In this document: one piece after another, positions 49,151 through 58,800 of the stretch | Position numbering within the stretch: position 1 is the stretch's first letter | How the letters are laid out: each line of letters starts with the position of its first letter | Assembly (NCBI GenBank): GCA_963402885.1 | Contig: OY727096.1 | Location: 2,356,001 to 2,420,000 of the forward strand | Source of the DNA: Antedon bifida | Taxonomy: Eukaryota > Echinodermata > Crinoidea > Comatulida > Antedonidae | Direction: 5' to 3' | Length of the DNA: 64,000 bases | The notes under the pieces: model-generated | Seen by the model: the letters and a program-made list of their open reading frames with translations, nothing else | The model's database searches: none | Told to the model about the DNA's origin: nothing | Position numbers and translations under genes: made by a program

Positions 49151-49928
49151 TGGAGAAATACATATTTCACACCACGACCAATTCCTATTCAAGAGGCATC
49201 TCTAGTATTATTATTAAAGGGACACGCTTGTTTTCTAATGGGGTTAGTGATATTTATAATAACAATATGCTCTGATGATGGCTGCATTTCCATGTTTACA
49301 ATTTTCTTTTAACCTTAGCACCTAACCTGTTAGCGTTTAACCTGTATATAACGACACTTGTTCGTCAGTAAGTCTTATCTGGACTATAGCCAACATAGAG
49401 CTAAGCAGAGCTGTTGACATTACGGGAAACTTGGCTTCTCAGCTTCTCAATTCTCGATACGATTTGAGGGATTAAAATATGGCTTGAAGGACCCCCAAGA
49501 GTAAATAATATCATAGCAAGTTGTTACGACTTTCGATCTACTTAAAACAAGATAAAGATATAAACTGAACCATTGAACCTACGAGGTTGCAAAAAAGATT
49601 ATCTCACCAACTTGGTAATTTAAAGTAAATTGTACAGTCGTATTTTCATTTTTTTTTTCATTTTACAATTTAAATACTACTAAACAAACAAATGCCGTGA
49701 CATAGTATAAAGAACGACGTTTATATTAAAATAGGTCAGTGGCATTGCCTTTTGTTAGCCTGGTTTGCCGGGCTCTGAATGAGTTTCGCGATTCTTCGAT
49801 ATTAGTATTGTAATTTGATATCAATTCGATAATTTGCTAAATCATTTTTGTACAATACAATGATAAAACATCACACTTTGATATACCGCATAACTGCATG
49901 TATAAAACAATAAGAAACTGGCACACAG

Positions 49929-50082
49929 TCTAAAGTTCTAAATTTTATGCGACAAAAAATGTGATGTGGCCATATGGACATGATGACGTCATATCACTAC
50001 CATATTTAGGCATATCACTACAATATTTTGGTACATCACACTTTTGTTTAAAAACTAATTTGATAGTGTAGACAGAGCTTAC
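49929..50082 (-). mobile_element. MITE-1 copy 16
   Basis: Left end strongly diverged (AAAGTTCTAAATTTTATG), right arm intact. No strict CArG box. It is joined directly to copy 17. Confidence 0.85.
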
Positions 50083-50304
50083 AGCTCGTCTACACTATCA
50101 AATTTTATGTGACAACAAATGTGAAGTGCGATGCACGATGATGTCATACTACCATGGGCACATCACAATTCTTTTTTTATCAAATCAAACTAGTTTGATT
50201 CATTCATTCATTAGTGGAAATCATCATTTCCTTTTATTCTCATTTGAATATACAGTAAAACAAAATATATACATAGAAATTGATATAGTGTAGACGGAGG
50301 TTTA
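50083..50304 (-). mobile_element. MITE-1 copy 17 with an 85-bp insertion
   Basis: The left half AGCTCGTCTACACTATC continues to the right arm AACTAGTTTGATT at about 50198. It is then interrupted by non-family sequence to about 50285, where the final GATATAGTGTAGACGGAG resumes. The insert begins with (CATT)n. Confidence 0.75.
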
Positions 50305-51536
50305 GATAGCAAACAATTGTTCACCCATGGAGGAATTTACACAATGACTAAATTAATAAAAAGTATCCGATGTGGTCTTAAATGCTGGACTTAAAATGGC
50401 CGTGTTAACCACAACCACCACCAACATTAACATAAGTCCATATGTAAACGACAGGACGTCATATGGTAATAATTGCCAAATTTATATCTCCGAAGAAAAT
50501 AAAGGCCTCTACTATAATATTCGCATATTAGATTTCATTCCCTAATGAAAAACAGCCTTTTCACGAACAAAAATACTATTTAGACCTACACATAATCATA
50601 TTAAATATTTTAGTAACAAGTGAAACATTATTTGTACAAGTAAAGTACAATTTTACACAAATTGAATTTAATATGATTTACGATGTGTTTTTTTATATCG
50701 TGACAGTTTTAATTTCTCGTACAAAAGACTTTTCACGTCATAAATGACTGAATTTTATCCCAGAAAAAAATGGTGCTGAGTTATCGGAGGGCGGAAGAAC
50801 GGTTCTATGGGAACACTTAAAATCGAATCGTTCTCCATCCACCATCATCTTTCATCTCCATGGTGATTTTTCATCCGCCGATCGTCAATTTTTTAATCAA
50901 CTATAATATATAAACTATAAAACTAAAGCTGTCTGTAGACAGAACTTTTACTCATAAGTTTCTTCAAAGATGTATAATGATTGAAGATTGAAGTTTCAAT
51001 TGCAAAGACTGGTGACGTATGGAGGTACCTCCGCGGGTGACGTATAGGCCTTGGCCTAATTTTGTTACACAGATACTTGCTATAGTGGTTTTAATTCTCA
51101 ATATGAATATGGTCTCCTATATCACCACGTCATGCTGATTCACATTTTGGGATAGGCCTCACCTAGAAAAAGACCGAGAAAAAAATACTATGTATTGCAA
51201 CTGGATCTGGAAAAGTGCCACAGTAATTCCTATTTGCAAGCCGGTGGCCTATATCCGATATTGTTTTGAAGATGATCAATTCTAACCAACATTTGTCCCC
51301 TAAGCCTACTTATGTTAATGTGATTCCAATATTAAGGAAGTAGGCATAAACCCACTTTGAAAATGTGTTTATAGTTTTTCTCTCCTCAAATAATATTAAA
51401 ATAATACTCAACTTTAACGAAAACTCCAAATGATATGAATGATTATGCACATATATGACCAATGCCATTCAAGACAAATTGATTGACAAATTCATTATAA
51501 ATGATTACGCAAGCAGTTTAATGTTACGTATTATGA

Positions 51537-51544
51537 TGACGTCA
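51537..51544. promoter_or_regulatory. CRE palindrome in the peflin promoter
   Basis: A perfect TGACGTCA about 100 bp upstream of the peflin start codon, followed by the CpG-rich GGCGTCGTCGCG, consistent with a proximal promoter. Confidence 0.5.
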
Positions 51545-51644
51545 AACCGTTCCACTTTACGGCGTCGTCGCGTATCATAAAACGCTTAATAATTTCTCTG
51601 GCAACGTTTGTTAGAATTGGGCAAATGTTCTGTTACATCACAAC

Positions 51645-51686
51645 ATGGCGTATAATTATCCGCAAGGCGGAGCTCCACCTCCTCAG
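51645..51686 (+). CDS. PEF1: peflin exon 1
   Basis: Peflin is a cytosolic penta-EF-hand protein that pairs with ALG-2 (PDCD6). It tunes calcium-dependent ER-to-Golgi transport, including CUL3-KLHL12 ubiquitination of SEC31. This exon encodes the first 14 residues, MAYNYPQGGAPPPQ, like the short first exon of vertebrate peflin. The ATG follows CAAC and the donor is CAG/GTAAAA (phase 0). The five coding exons join in frame to 879 nt, or 292 residues, close to human peflin (284). No frame break or missing exon is seen. Confidence 0.93.
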
Positions 51687-52315
51687 GTAAAATAGATAAT
51701 TACCGAATATTAGTAGTATTATCGTATATACATTAATTCTAAAGTTTTTTCATTAGATTATGGTATTTGTTTCCAATGCCTCCATTTATTTTAACAAAAA
51801 CCATAAACCGTTTTGTCTCGAAATAAGTTAGCCCCATTCTTGTCATTCTCGCCTTTCTTCATCTTCTTGTTTTCACACGACGCTTCCCGCCTGCTTCTCC
51901 ACCAATACTTGCGTCAGCCGTCGAAATGTAGGCCTAGCATACTTAGGCATTCGATTACAGTATCATGCTCGTCTATTTTGGAAAGCTGATTTAATCTACG
52001 TCACTCACAGCCTCATAGAGATATTGTTATAATATTTTATAAATAAAGATTTTAACAATATTTAAAAAAGCAATAGGCCTAACCTAGGCCTAGGTTATAA
52101 TAATAATAAATGGCCTATGTTTATGTTTTTATGCGCAATTTGAAATGGCGAGAGGATCGCTCTTATATCAATGTGCAAGTGTGTCATCATCATAATCATA
52201 ATACTAAAATATACTACTAGTACTATTTAAATAGAGATAGGCTAATCAGTCCTACATAATATTGAAGAGTTATTATGCAAAATAAGATAACTTACTGAGT
52301 TTTCACTTCCTTTAG
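51687..52315 (+). other. peflin intron 1
   Basis: The 629-bp intron is AT-rich with several AGGCCTA palindromes near 51935 and 52075-52095. No transposon of the named families is seen. The acceptor is CACTTCCTTTAG. Confidence 0.85.
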
Positions 52316-52628
52316 AATCCATATGGGCAACAAACTGGGTATGCTCCTGCAGGAAGAGCACCAGCTTATGGGCAACAACCACCGCCTGGTGGATATCGAC
52401 AACCACCACCACAAGGCGCTCCAGGAGGATATGGGCAACAACCACAAGGTTACGGAGGTCAACCACCTGCTGGGTATGGAGGTCAACCACCTGCTGGTTA
52501 CGGTGGACAACCTCCGGCGGGATATGGGGGTCAGCCACCAGCAGGCTATGGAGGGCAACCCCCTGCTAGGTATGGTGCACCTGGTGGTCAGCCATATGGT
52601 GGTGGTGCACCTTATGGAGGACAAGGAG
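52316..52628 (+). CDS. PEF1: peflin exon 2: Gly/Pro/Tyr/Gln-rich N-terminal region
   Basis: The exon encodes 104 residues of low-complexity sequence. After an irregular start it has five consecutive octapeptide units YGGQPPAG (last one YGGQPPAR), then PYGGGAPYGGQG. This hydrophobic, disordered tail is the hallmark that separates peflin from the short-tailed ALG-2; in peflin it contributes to calcium-dependent regulation of partner binding. The donor is GGAG/GTATGC (phase 1). Open frames on the other strand and in frame 3 are shadows of the repeat. Confidence 0.93.
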
Positions 52629-53080
52629 GTATGCACTTTATTTTCCTCACAATTTAGGATGAATGAAGTAGACTTTCGTTGTCGTAGGCCTCACTGGCTA
52701 CTACTGATAGTATGTATACATTTACAAGTTATGTACTTTGGTAAAGACTGAGCACAGCAACATGTTGCCATATATAGCTCACTCGCTCCATGGTTCTGGT
52801 GGTAGAACGAGTATTCTCGGATAAGAATAAAAACATAGGTCCAGTGTACACATCTGGCTCATGTGCATTTTAAAGAACCTAGTACATCTTTCGAGATGAG
52901 TAGGGGAGTTACCACGGTGTACTAGTACATCACAGCCACTGATCATAACTGGGCCCAGTCTTTAACTGAAGAGGTTACTCAGTATAAATAAATAATAACA
53001 AACACTATATAGTATCAGTAGCGTAGATTTTGTTGAATCGTCATGAGCTGTATTTAATATTGTTTTTATTTTGTTCGAAG
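52629..53080 (+). other. peflin intron 2 with dispersed repeat
   Basis: Positions 52780-52975 match the 'TTCTGGTGGT' dispersed family (copy 3: GGTTCTGGTGGTAGAACGAG, GAGATGAGTAGGGGAGTTA). The remainder is plain AT-rich intron. The acceptor is TTTTGTTCGAAG. Confidence 0.75.
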
Positions 53081-53233
53081 GATGTCCACCTGGCATGGAC
53101 CCTACAGTCTACTCCTGGTTTGTAGCAGTTGATGCTGATAGGTCAGGCAAGGTCACGGCAACAGAGTTACAGCAAGCTTTGACAAATGGGAACTGGAGTC
53201 ATTTCAATGCTGAGACGTGCAGATTAATGATAG
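53081..53233 (+). CDS. PEF1: peflin exon 3: EF-hand 1
   Basis: The exon encodes [21 protein letters not shown] and onward. EF-hand 1 has a complete calcium loop, [12 protein letters not shown], with acidic or oxygen ligands at positions 1, 3, 5 and 12, followed by ELQQAL and [10 protein letters not shown]. The latter matches human peflin (NWSSFNDETC). The split codons fit the preceding exon (G + GA) and the next one. The 5' splice site GATAG/GTAATC is followed after five bases by a MITE-1 end. Confidence 0.95.
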
Positions 53234-53238
53234 GTAAT

Positions 53239-53324
53239 CTGTCTACACTATAAAAAAAATGTGATGTGCCCATATATGGACATGATGATGTTATATCACT
53301 ACCATATTTGGGAAAATTAGCTAT
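53239..53324 (-). mobile_element. MITE-1 copy 18a, partial, next to a splice donor
   Basis: It begins CTGTCTACACTATAAAA five bases into peflin intron 3 and breaks off after GGGAAAATTAG where copy 18b begins. Two CArG boxes. Confidence 0.85.
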
Positions 53325-53482
53325 GTCTACACTATCAAACTTTATGTGACAAAAAATGTGATGTGCCCATATATGGACATGATGATGTCATATCACTACC
53401 ATATTTAAGCATATCACTACCATATTTGGGCACATTACACTTTTTTGTCACATAAAGTTTGATATTGTAGACAGAGCTTTAG
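53325..53482 (-). mobile_element. MITE-1 copy 18b, full length
   Basis: A complete copy in tandem with 18a, same orientation, with both arms and two strict CArG boxes. The arrangement suggests insertion of one into the right part of the other, or unequal exchange. Confidence 0.92.
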
Positions 53483-54166
53483 ATGAAAATATTCTCTGTG
53501 CTGTTGTAAGATTTAGGATGTGCCCTTTGTACAGAACTTGCATTATTAAACCTGACCTTTGTATCCTATAGAAGAGAGTCTTTAAGTAGATTGCAATATG
53601 TTGTTTGATCTAAGTTAAATAAACATAGTGGTTAGAAGCAATTTACAAACAGGATTTCATCAAATTTAAAACACACAGGAATAAAATATATAATTTAAAA
53701 ATTCCATTTTATATTATAAGATTGTTAATAATATTTATGGAATGTGTATTGTTTTATTTAATGTTGTGTGTTTCAAAATTTTTATTTATTTTATGTTTAA
53801 TATTTGTCCTGATATACATTATTATATTTATTCAATTTGTTGCTTAGCAGTTTAGCTTAAAGGCTATTTACAGGAACGAGCGGTAACTAATAATATAAAT
53901 ATAGAATCCATGTTATTCCTTATGACCTGCCATTTACACAAAGCGTGGAGCAGACGGACGGTTTCTGCTGTGGTTAGATTGTACGTGGGACAAGCTACGC
54001 ATTTTTTTCCTGCTTATCGTTACTGCTCGTATTGGAAATTCTAAAATAGGATTTCGTAGAACCACTGTAGCTTGTATAGGAAAATCTTCACTAAAAATAT
54101 GACGTTTTTTACACTAATTCTATCTAGTAGTTAGTATTCATTCGCATACTTTATTTATTATTGTAG
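53483..54166 (+). other. remainder of peflin intron 3
   Basis: AT-rich and without recognised elements except a balanced patch at 53870-54010. The acceptor is TTATTATTGTAG. Confidence 0.7.
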
Positions 54167-54310
54167 GCTTATTCGATAAGGACCACAGCGGTACGATAGA
54201 TGTGAACGAGTTTGGTGCTTTATGGAAGTATATACAAGATTGGAAAGGTTTCTTTGATCGATACGATCAAGATAGGTCAGGACGTATTGAGTCTAACGAG
54301 TTGAGTAGAG
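54167..54310 (+). CDS. PEF1: peflin exon 4: EF-hands 2 and 3
   Basis: It encodes GLFDKDHSGTIDVNEF (loop DKDHSGTIDVNE), the linker ALWKYIQDWKGFFDRY and the third loop DQDRSGRIESNE. Both loops keep Asp 1, Asp 3, Ser 5, Gly 6 and Glu 12, so they should bind calcium. The linker matches human peflin ALWKFIQQWKNLF. Splice phases are 1 at each end; the donor is AGAG/GTAAGA. Confidence 0.95.
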
Positions 54311-54348
54311 GTAAGATAAGCAACGATTACACTATTGAAATCAACCAT

Positions 54349-54703
54349 TAATAATTACTGTCCCCCAAAAACATGAAAAATTAAGATTAATTAAATCAGA
54401 TTTTGAATAGGTTATTGTGTAGTTTTAATCAAGTAAATCACTTGAACTTCCATAAAAAAAATGGGAAAAAAATAATGCTTTCACTTATAAAATGACAAAA
54501 TAAATGGTTAAATTCAACCACAAAAAACCCATTGGTTGGCAGCCAATTTGACTATCTTTGCTTTAAATTACAGTTTTTTCAGGTAAATAATTTTGTTTTT
54601 TCAATCCAATTTTTTGTCAAAGTGGATAACTATTATGTGACATTAAAATGGCATATTCAACAAAAAATGTTTTAAGAATTACTTCATCTTTAACAATTTT
54701 GAA
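54349..54703 (-). mobile_element. MITE-2 copy 5, in peflin intron 4
   Basis: It starts 39 bp after the donor with TCCCCCAAAAACATGAAAAA and ends ACTTCATCTTTAA. It keeps the block CCCATTGGTTGGCAGCCAA seen in copy 1. Confidence 0.8.
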
Positions 54704-55095
54704 TTTATCCAACCGCTTACTTCAACCATTTTTGTACAAATTTAATTGTTAGTGTTTTCTATGGAAGTAGCTATCCATGGCAAGTCAACCATGCCAATGC
54801 ACGGTTAATTTTGCCGATAGGAAAGAATTAATTTCATGAACAGTACCAAGTATTAGCCACCAGACTGACCATATTGACTATTGCCACAGTTTACCTTGTT
54901 GTTAGAAACTTTACTTGCACAGTTGACTGTTGCAATAGCCTCATCTCTTTCTAATACAATATGCTATTTAACCTTTATTCAATAACCACATCTATACAGT
55001 AAACTCTCCAAGTAGAAACACTTCTTTGTCTTTGCTAATTCAATTATTTTACAATGACTTTATTATTCATGGTTTGTATTTTAAAATTTTAATAG

Positions 55096-55322
55096 CATTT
55101 TCCGACATGGGATATCGTCTATCACCACAGTTCTCGCAGTTGATCGTGGTCAAGTTTGACACCGTTGCGAAGCGATCGCTTAAACTGGACGACTTCATTC
55201 AAGCGTGCGTGATGATGAAGTCATTAACCGACGCATTCCGGCAACGAGATAGTAACATGAGCGGTTCAATACAAATCAATTACGAAGACTTCATGTCACT
55301 TACTATTTTGAACAGACCATAA
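55096..55322 (+). CDS. PEF1: peflin exon 5: EF-hands 4 and 5, C-terminus
   Basis: It begins with an Ala split across the intron, then FSDMGYRLSPQFSQLIV, matching human QMGYNLSPQFTQLLV, and DDFIQACVMMKSLTDAFRQRD. The fourth and fifth EF-hands are degenerate, as in the family, where EF5 serves dimerisation with ALG-2. The protein ends EDFMSLTILNRP and a TAA at 55320-55322. The acceptor is AATTTTAATAG, with a poor pyrimidine tract. Confidence 0.95.
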
Positions 55323-56521
55323 TTATTTGAAAAAATGATAATAATTCTTCCAAGAAAATTTGACCAAAAGCAGAGAAGGTATTAAAACTTGTGGTTGTTG
55401 TCATAATGATATTTGAAGACCGAAATTGCAATTTATGGAAAAGGAAAATATCCATTGGATTGATCCATTTGGGATGGAGGGGTGATTTGGAACAGGAAAA
55501 CGAACGCGAGGTACTTTGATAAATCTAGTCTATTTTTTCACATCAACTAAGATAATGAAACATGTCAAATTAAAGAGTAGACAAGACATAGTATTAATTT
55601 ATGCTGAAAGCAGTGTACACAGCCTTAATATTTAAAATCCTTTTCGTATGCATTATTGCTTTTATGAAAATAATAGAAGTGCAAAAATAAAGAGAGCACA
55701 AAAATTAAGGATGTTTAAAATTAAATATTGGATGATTGATGGATTAACGCAAATTTAATTGGCAACTGTTATCAACATTTATTTCACTTTGTTTATAAAT
55801 CCTCCAAGTACATCCACACTTTACTGACATTTGTTTATAATACTCTGGATTCTTAAATAATTTGTTTATTCCATACAGCATGTCGAGAAAAGATAGCTAC
55901 ATTTAGTGATTTAACCTAAGCAGGAGGCTATTGCATTCTTTAGCTGATCCTCGGTCGTGTTATAATTGTCTAGTACCATTCTGTGAAACAATGTCACATA
56001 TGTATCACATGTGATGTATGTTATCCTAACCTTATCATAATACAGGCATCACACCTGACAGGATTGCCTATGATACTGATTTATTGTTATGAAGAAATAA
56101 GAACATGTTTAAATTTATTTAAATCATGCAGCATGCACTGAATGAATTTGTTCTTTTATAAAAATCATGTCTGCCGCCCTCTATAATTAGTTCATTTAAA
56201 AATATTTTTTAAAGTAACCAAAATGTGCTAATGCATAACATGTAATAGAAATGATGTTTTAGTATTTATTTGTGAATAAATGTGTCTTTTTCCAAAAAAT
56301 GAATAATTGAGGAACAAAATGAAATGTCAAGTACTGAAAATTTCTGAATTTAAAAATGCATACTGTAATTAGTTGCTTTCTTATTAGTAGAATAGTGTTT
56401 AATGGTGTAGGCTATGCTTGTTTACTTAAACTTAATTTTGATATGTATATGTTAATGATTTTATAAGATGTATTATAATTTTCAAATACTTGATTATCAT
56501 TATCGTGGCAAAAAGGATAGA

Positions 56522-56527
56522 AATAAA
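56522..56527 (+). terminator. poly(A) signal candidate, peflin (distal)
   Basis: AATAAA about 1.2 kb after the stop; a proximal alternative stands at 55686-55691. Confidence 0.4.
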
Positions 56528-56939
56528 CTACTTTATTCTAGTCCAATGGACTGAGTATGCAAATTGTTTTTGTTTCTTTTACAAATGCCAGTAAACCACA
56601 TACAACTCCTTAAAGGCAGTCCTCCCAAGTCCTTTTGATAATACAGTAAATATTATTTGAGGTACATTTCGTCGATGACAGTGTACCAGAGTATCAGACA
56701 GATGCACTGCAGAGGCAGATCCAACTTGTAATGCAAAAGATAGGACATCAAATTAAGTTCAGCCCTTCATTTCACCATTTTTAGGCCCTGGGCCCCCATA
56801 TTTCAAAATCCTGGATTTGTGCACACAGGCCAGAAGTGTTACACTGGACCTCCTTTTTGTTTACTGTTATTTTAATATCATTACAATACATATAATACAT
56901 AATAATTATAAATTTCAAATTGATGGAATGGTGTTGTAT

Positions 56940-57107
56940 TTTCTCTGTCTAGACTATCAAACCAGTTTGAAAAGGTGTGATGTGCCCAAATATGGTAGTG
57001 AAGTGATATACCCAAATATGGTAGTAGTGATATAACATCATCAAGTCCATATGGGTACATCACATTTTTTTGTCACATAAAGTATAATAGTGTAGACAAG
57101 GCTTTAG
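56940..57107 (+). mobile_element. MITE-1 copy 19
   Basis: Arms TCTGTCTAGACTATCAAAC and the diverged right end TATAATAGTGTAGACAAGGC. Two strict CArG boxes (both CCAAATATGG). It lies about 110 bp past the MEA1-like stop codon, probably in that gene's 3' UTR. Confidence 0.92.
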
Positions 57108-57218
57108 TATTGTAAAATTATTTTCTGGCTAGCAATAAAATAAAATGATGAAAAGATTATTTTGATTAAAATTTGCATATTTGTACCCAATATTTAATAT
57201 ACATATTTACTGGATTTA

Positions 57219-57566
57219 TCAGGAGTTTTCGTCAGATTTATTTTCTTCGTCATTTAAACGTTCTTTTCTCGCTGTTTTTACTATATTTTTTTTCCAGACT
57301 TTTTCTTGGACAAAGTTTGCCCAGTTTGGTACGCCAGCCGGCAATTTAATACCAGACATGGCTGCTTTTATTAAGTCATCATTCGCCATAAGTTCTCGTC
57401 TTTGTTTTAATGTTTCTGGTGAATCTGTGTGTGTAACAATTGTTGACTTATCAGGTTTTGGCATTTCTTTTGGTAAACAGTGAGCAAGTTGTGCGGATAT
57501 TTCTGACTGTCGACTGCTTTGCGCACTTGCTGTAGCATCTAATGAACAATCGTCGTTTATGATTAG
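57219..57566 (-). CDS. MEA1: MEA1-like protein, exon 2 (C-terminal part)
   Basis: The exon encodes 115 residues and a TGA at 57221-57219. The core IKAAMSGIKLPAGVPNW aligns with human MEA1 (male-enhanced antigen 1) VKRTMAGVSLPAPGVPAW, the most conserved part of the family; it is followed by VQEKVWKKNIVKTA and an acidic/basic tail. The acceptor TTTTTTCCCAG precedes 57566 and the exon starts in phase 0 with LIINDDCSLDAT. The biochemical role of MEA1 is poorly known; it was first described in mouse testis. The gene converges on peflin. Confidence 0.85.
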   Translation of the reverse strand, partial: LIINDDCSLDATASAQSSRQSEISAQLAHCLPKEMPKPDKSTIVTHTDSPETLKQRRELMANDDLIKAAMSGIKLPAGVPNWANFVQEKVWKKNIVKTARKERLNDEENKSDENS

Positions 57567-58020
57567 CTGGGAAAAAAAACAAGAGAAAGAATTATCATTT
57601 ATTTTTATCTTTTTATTCTATTTCAACTACATCCAACAACACAAATCGCCAATTAAGGATGCCTTAAAAATAATTAGATATAAATATATACATAAAAACA
57701 CATAAAAAAAAAATGAAACATATACATTTGGCAAAATTAAATAGCTTTAAGAACTTTAAATCTAAAAATTTACAAAAAAACACTGATGTTAAAAATTACA
57801 TTACTTATTATTATTACTGTCTTCACTATCAAATTTTATGTGACAAAAAAATGTGATGTGCCCATATATGGACACATCACACCTTTTTTGTCAAACTAAG
57901 TTGATAGTGTAGACAGAGCTTAACAGACTGACGGTTGTTTAACCAGTGTAGCTAGTCATTTTCTGTTAAATCACCATCTTCATCTATCCTGAAGTCATAG
58001 CAAATACTGTATCAACCTAC
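57567..58020 (-). other. MEA1-like intron with a MITE-1 copy
   Basis: The 454-bp intron holds a shortened MITE-1 (57818-57923). Donor GAT/GTAGGT, acceptor CCCAG. Confidence 0.8.
57818..57923 (-). mobile_element. MITE-1 copy 20, internally deleted
   Basis: Terminal arms TGTCTTCACTATC and GATAGTGTAGACAGAGCTT are kept, while the centre jumps from CCCATATATGGAC to CACATCACAC, removing about 55 bp. One CArG box. Confidence 0.9.
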
Positions 58021-58233
58021 ATCTGGTTCCTGTGATAGGAGTTGACACCCTTGTTGATCACCTTCTGGTTCCTGTGATAGGAGTTGATACCCCTGGTGAT
58101 CACCTTCATCACTACTATCCTCGTCGTCACTATCTGTTGCATCATTCTCCATCACTACAAAGCCTGGTTCCATCAATGATTCATCATCATTACGACCAGG
58201 ATCACTCCTATCCTCTTTAGGTACGGGTCCCAT
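58021..58233 (-). CDS. MEA1: MEA1-like protein, exon 1 (N-terminal part)
   Basis: It encodes 71 residues from ATG 58233-58231 (MGPVPKEDRSD, compare human MGPERIFPNQ). The upstream codons in frame lack an ATG, and an acceptor-like TCTAG at about 58258 suggests a non-coding exon further up. The chain is acidic (DATDSDDEDSSDEG) and ends in the Tyr-Gln-Leu-Leu motif that aligns with human YQPLNQDPE. That motif is present twice because of a 42-bp tandem duplication. With exon 2 the protein is 186 residues, close to human MEA1. Confidence 0.85.
58023..58106 (-). repeat. 42-bp in-frame coding duplication in MEA1-like exon 1
   Basis: Two adjacent 42-bp units (58023-58064 and 58065-58106) encode GYQLLSQEPE-type and GCQLLSQEPD-type 14-residue repeats. 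A handful of differences shows it is fairly recent. Confidence 0.9.
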
Positions 58234-58439
58234 TGTTGTCAATAAATGAATCAAATCTAGATTTTAACAATAAAAAATAAATGCATTTGCCATTAGTGAT
58301 GCCACAAAGTGCCATAAAAACAGCATTGAGCAAAAAACATGGTTTTTAAGTAGAGAAGTTGTTTTCATTAACAATTTATGAAATTATCCCTATTTGCGCA
58401 ATATTTGAAATTTAAAAATTTAAACAGTATACTTTACTA

Positions 58440-58800
58440 GCTAGGCCTACTACAGTACTAGGCCTATATCATATATAGTATGGTCTTATTATTAATATAT
58501 CTACTAGGCTAGGCCTTTTCTGGCTAGCCTAGTAAAGTAGTATAATATTACACAAGGTAGGGTATTCCTATTACAAAGTCCTCGGCCTAACGGAGCCTTT
58601 TCTTGACTGGGCCTAGGCTAGTTAGGCGGGCATATATAGGCCTAGGCTAGTTAGGCCGGCATACATAGGCCTCTAGCTAGTAGGCGCGGCCTAGAGCCTC
58701 CACTCCCTAGACTAAAAATTAACACACCGTATCCCCGTAGCGTAGCCTAACCCTAACCTGTTCTATTAGGCCTACCCCTAACTAGCTAGACCTAGATCTA
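58440..58800. repeat. cluster of GGCCTAGGCTAGTTAGGC repeats upstream of the MEA1-like gene
   Basis: Two near-identical units at about 58610-58670 (GGCCTAGGCTAGTTAGGC followed by SGGCATAYATA) sit among many further AGGCCTA and CTAGGC motifs. It lies where the MEA1-like promoter or 5' exon is expected. Confidence 0.7.

Larger units (their letters stand above)
39710..51644. other. 11.9-kb repeat-rich intergenic region
   Basis: After the gene B UTR this region carries MITE-1 copies 11-17, a foldback element (45428), a palindromic element (46403), a trinucleotide array (47281), a full SINE (48846) and a short palindrome (45936). Open frames such as the 64-codon one at 48179-48373 and others at 43545, 44445 and 45583 lack recognisable domains, and several overlap repeats. 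I see no convincing gene. Confidence 0.55.
55323..57218 (+). other. peflin 3' UTR and spacer to the convergent MEA1-like gene
   Basis: Two AATAAA signals (55686 and 56522) could end the peflin transcript. The spacer includes the inverted relic of the GGGCCC element (about 56700-56815) and MITE-1 copy 19. No open frame is convincing. Confidence 0.65.

Noticed and set aside
52242-52751. Frames of 98, 114 and 142 codons over peflin exon 2
   Set aside because: Shadows of the Gly/Pro/Tyr repeat; the true frame is fixed by the splice phases and the downstream EF-hands.
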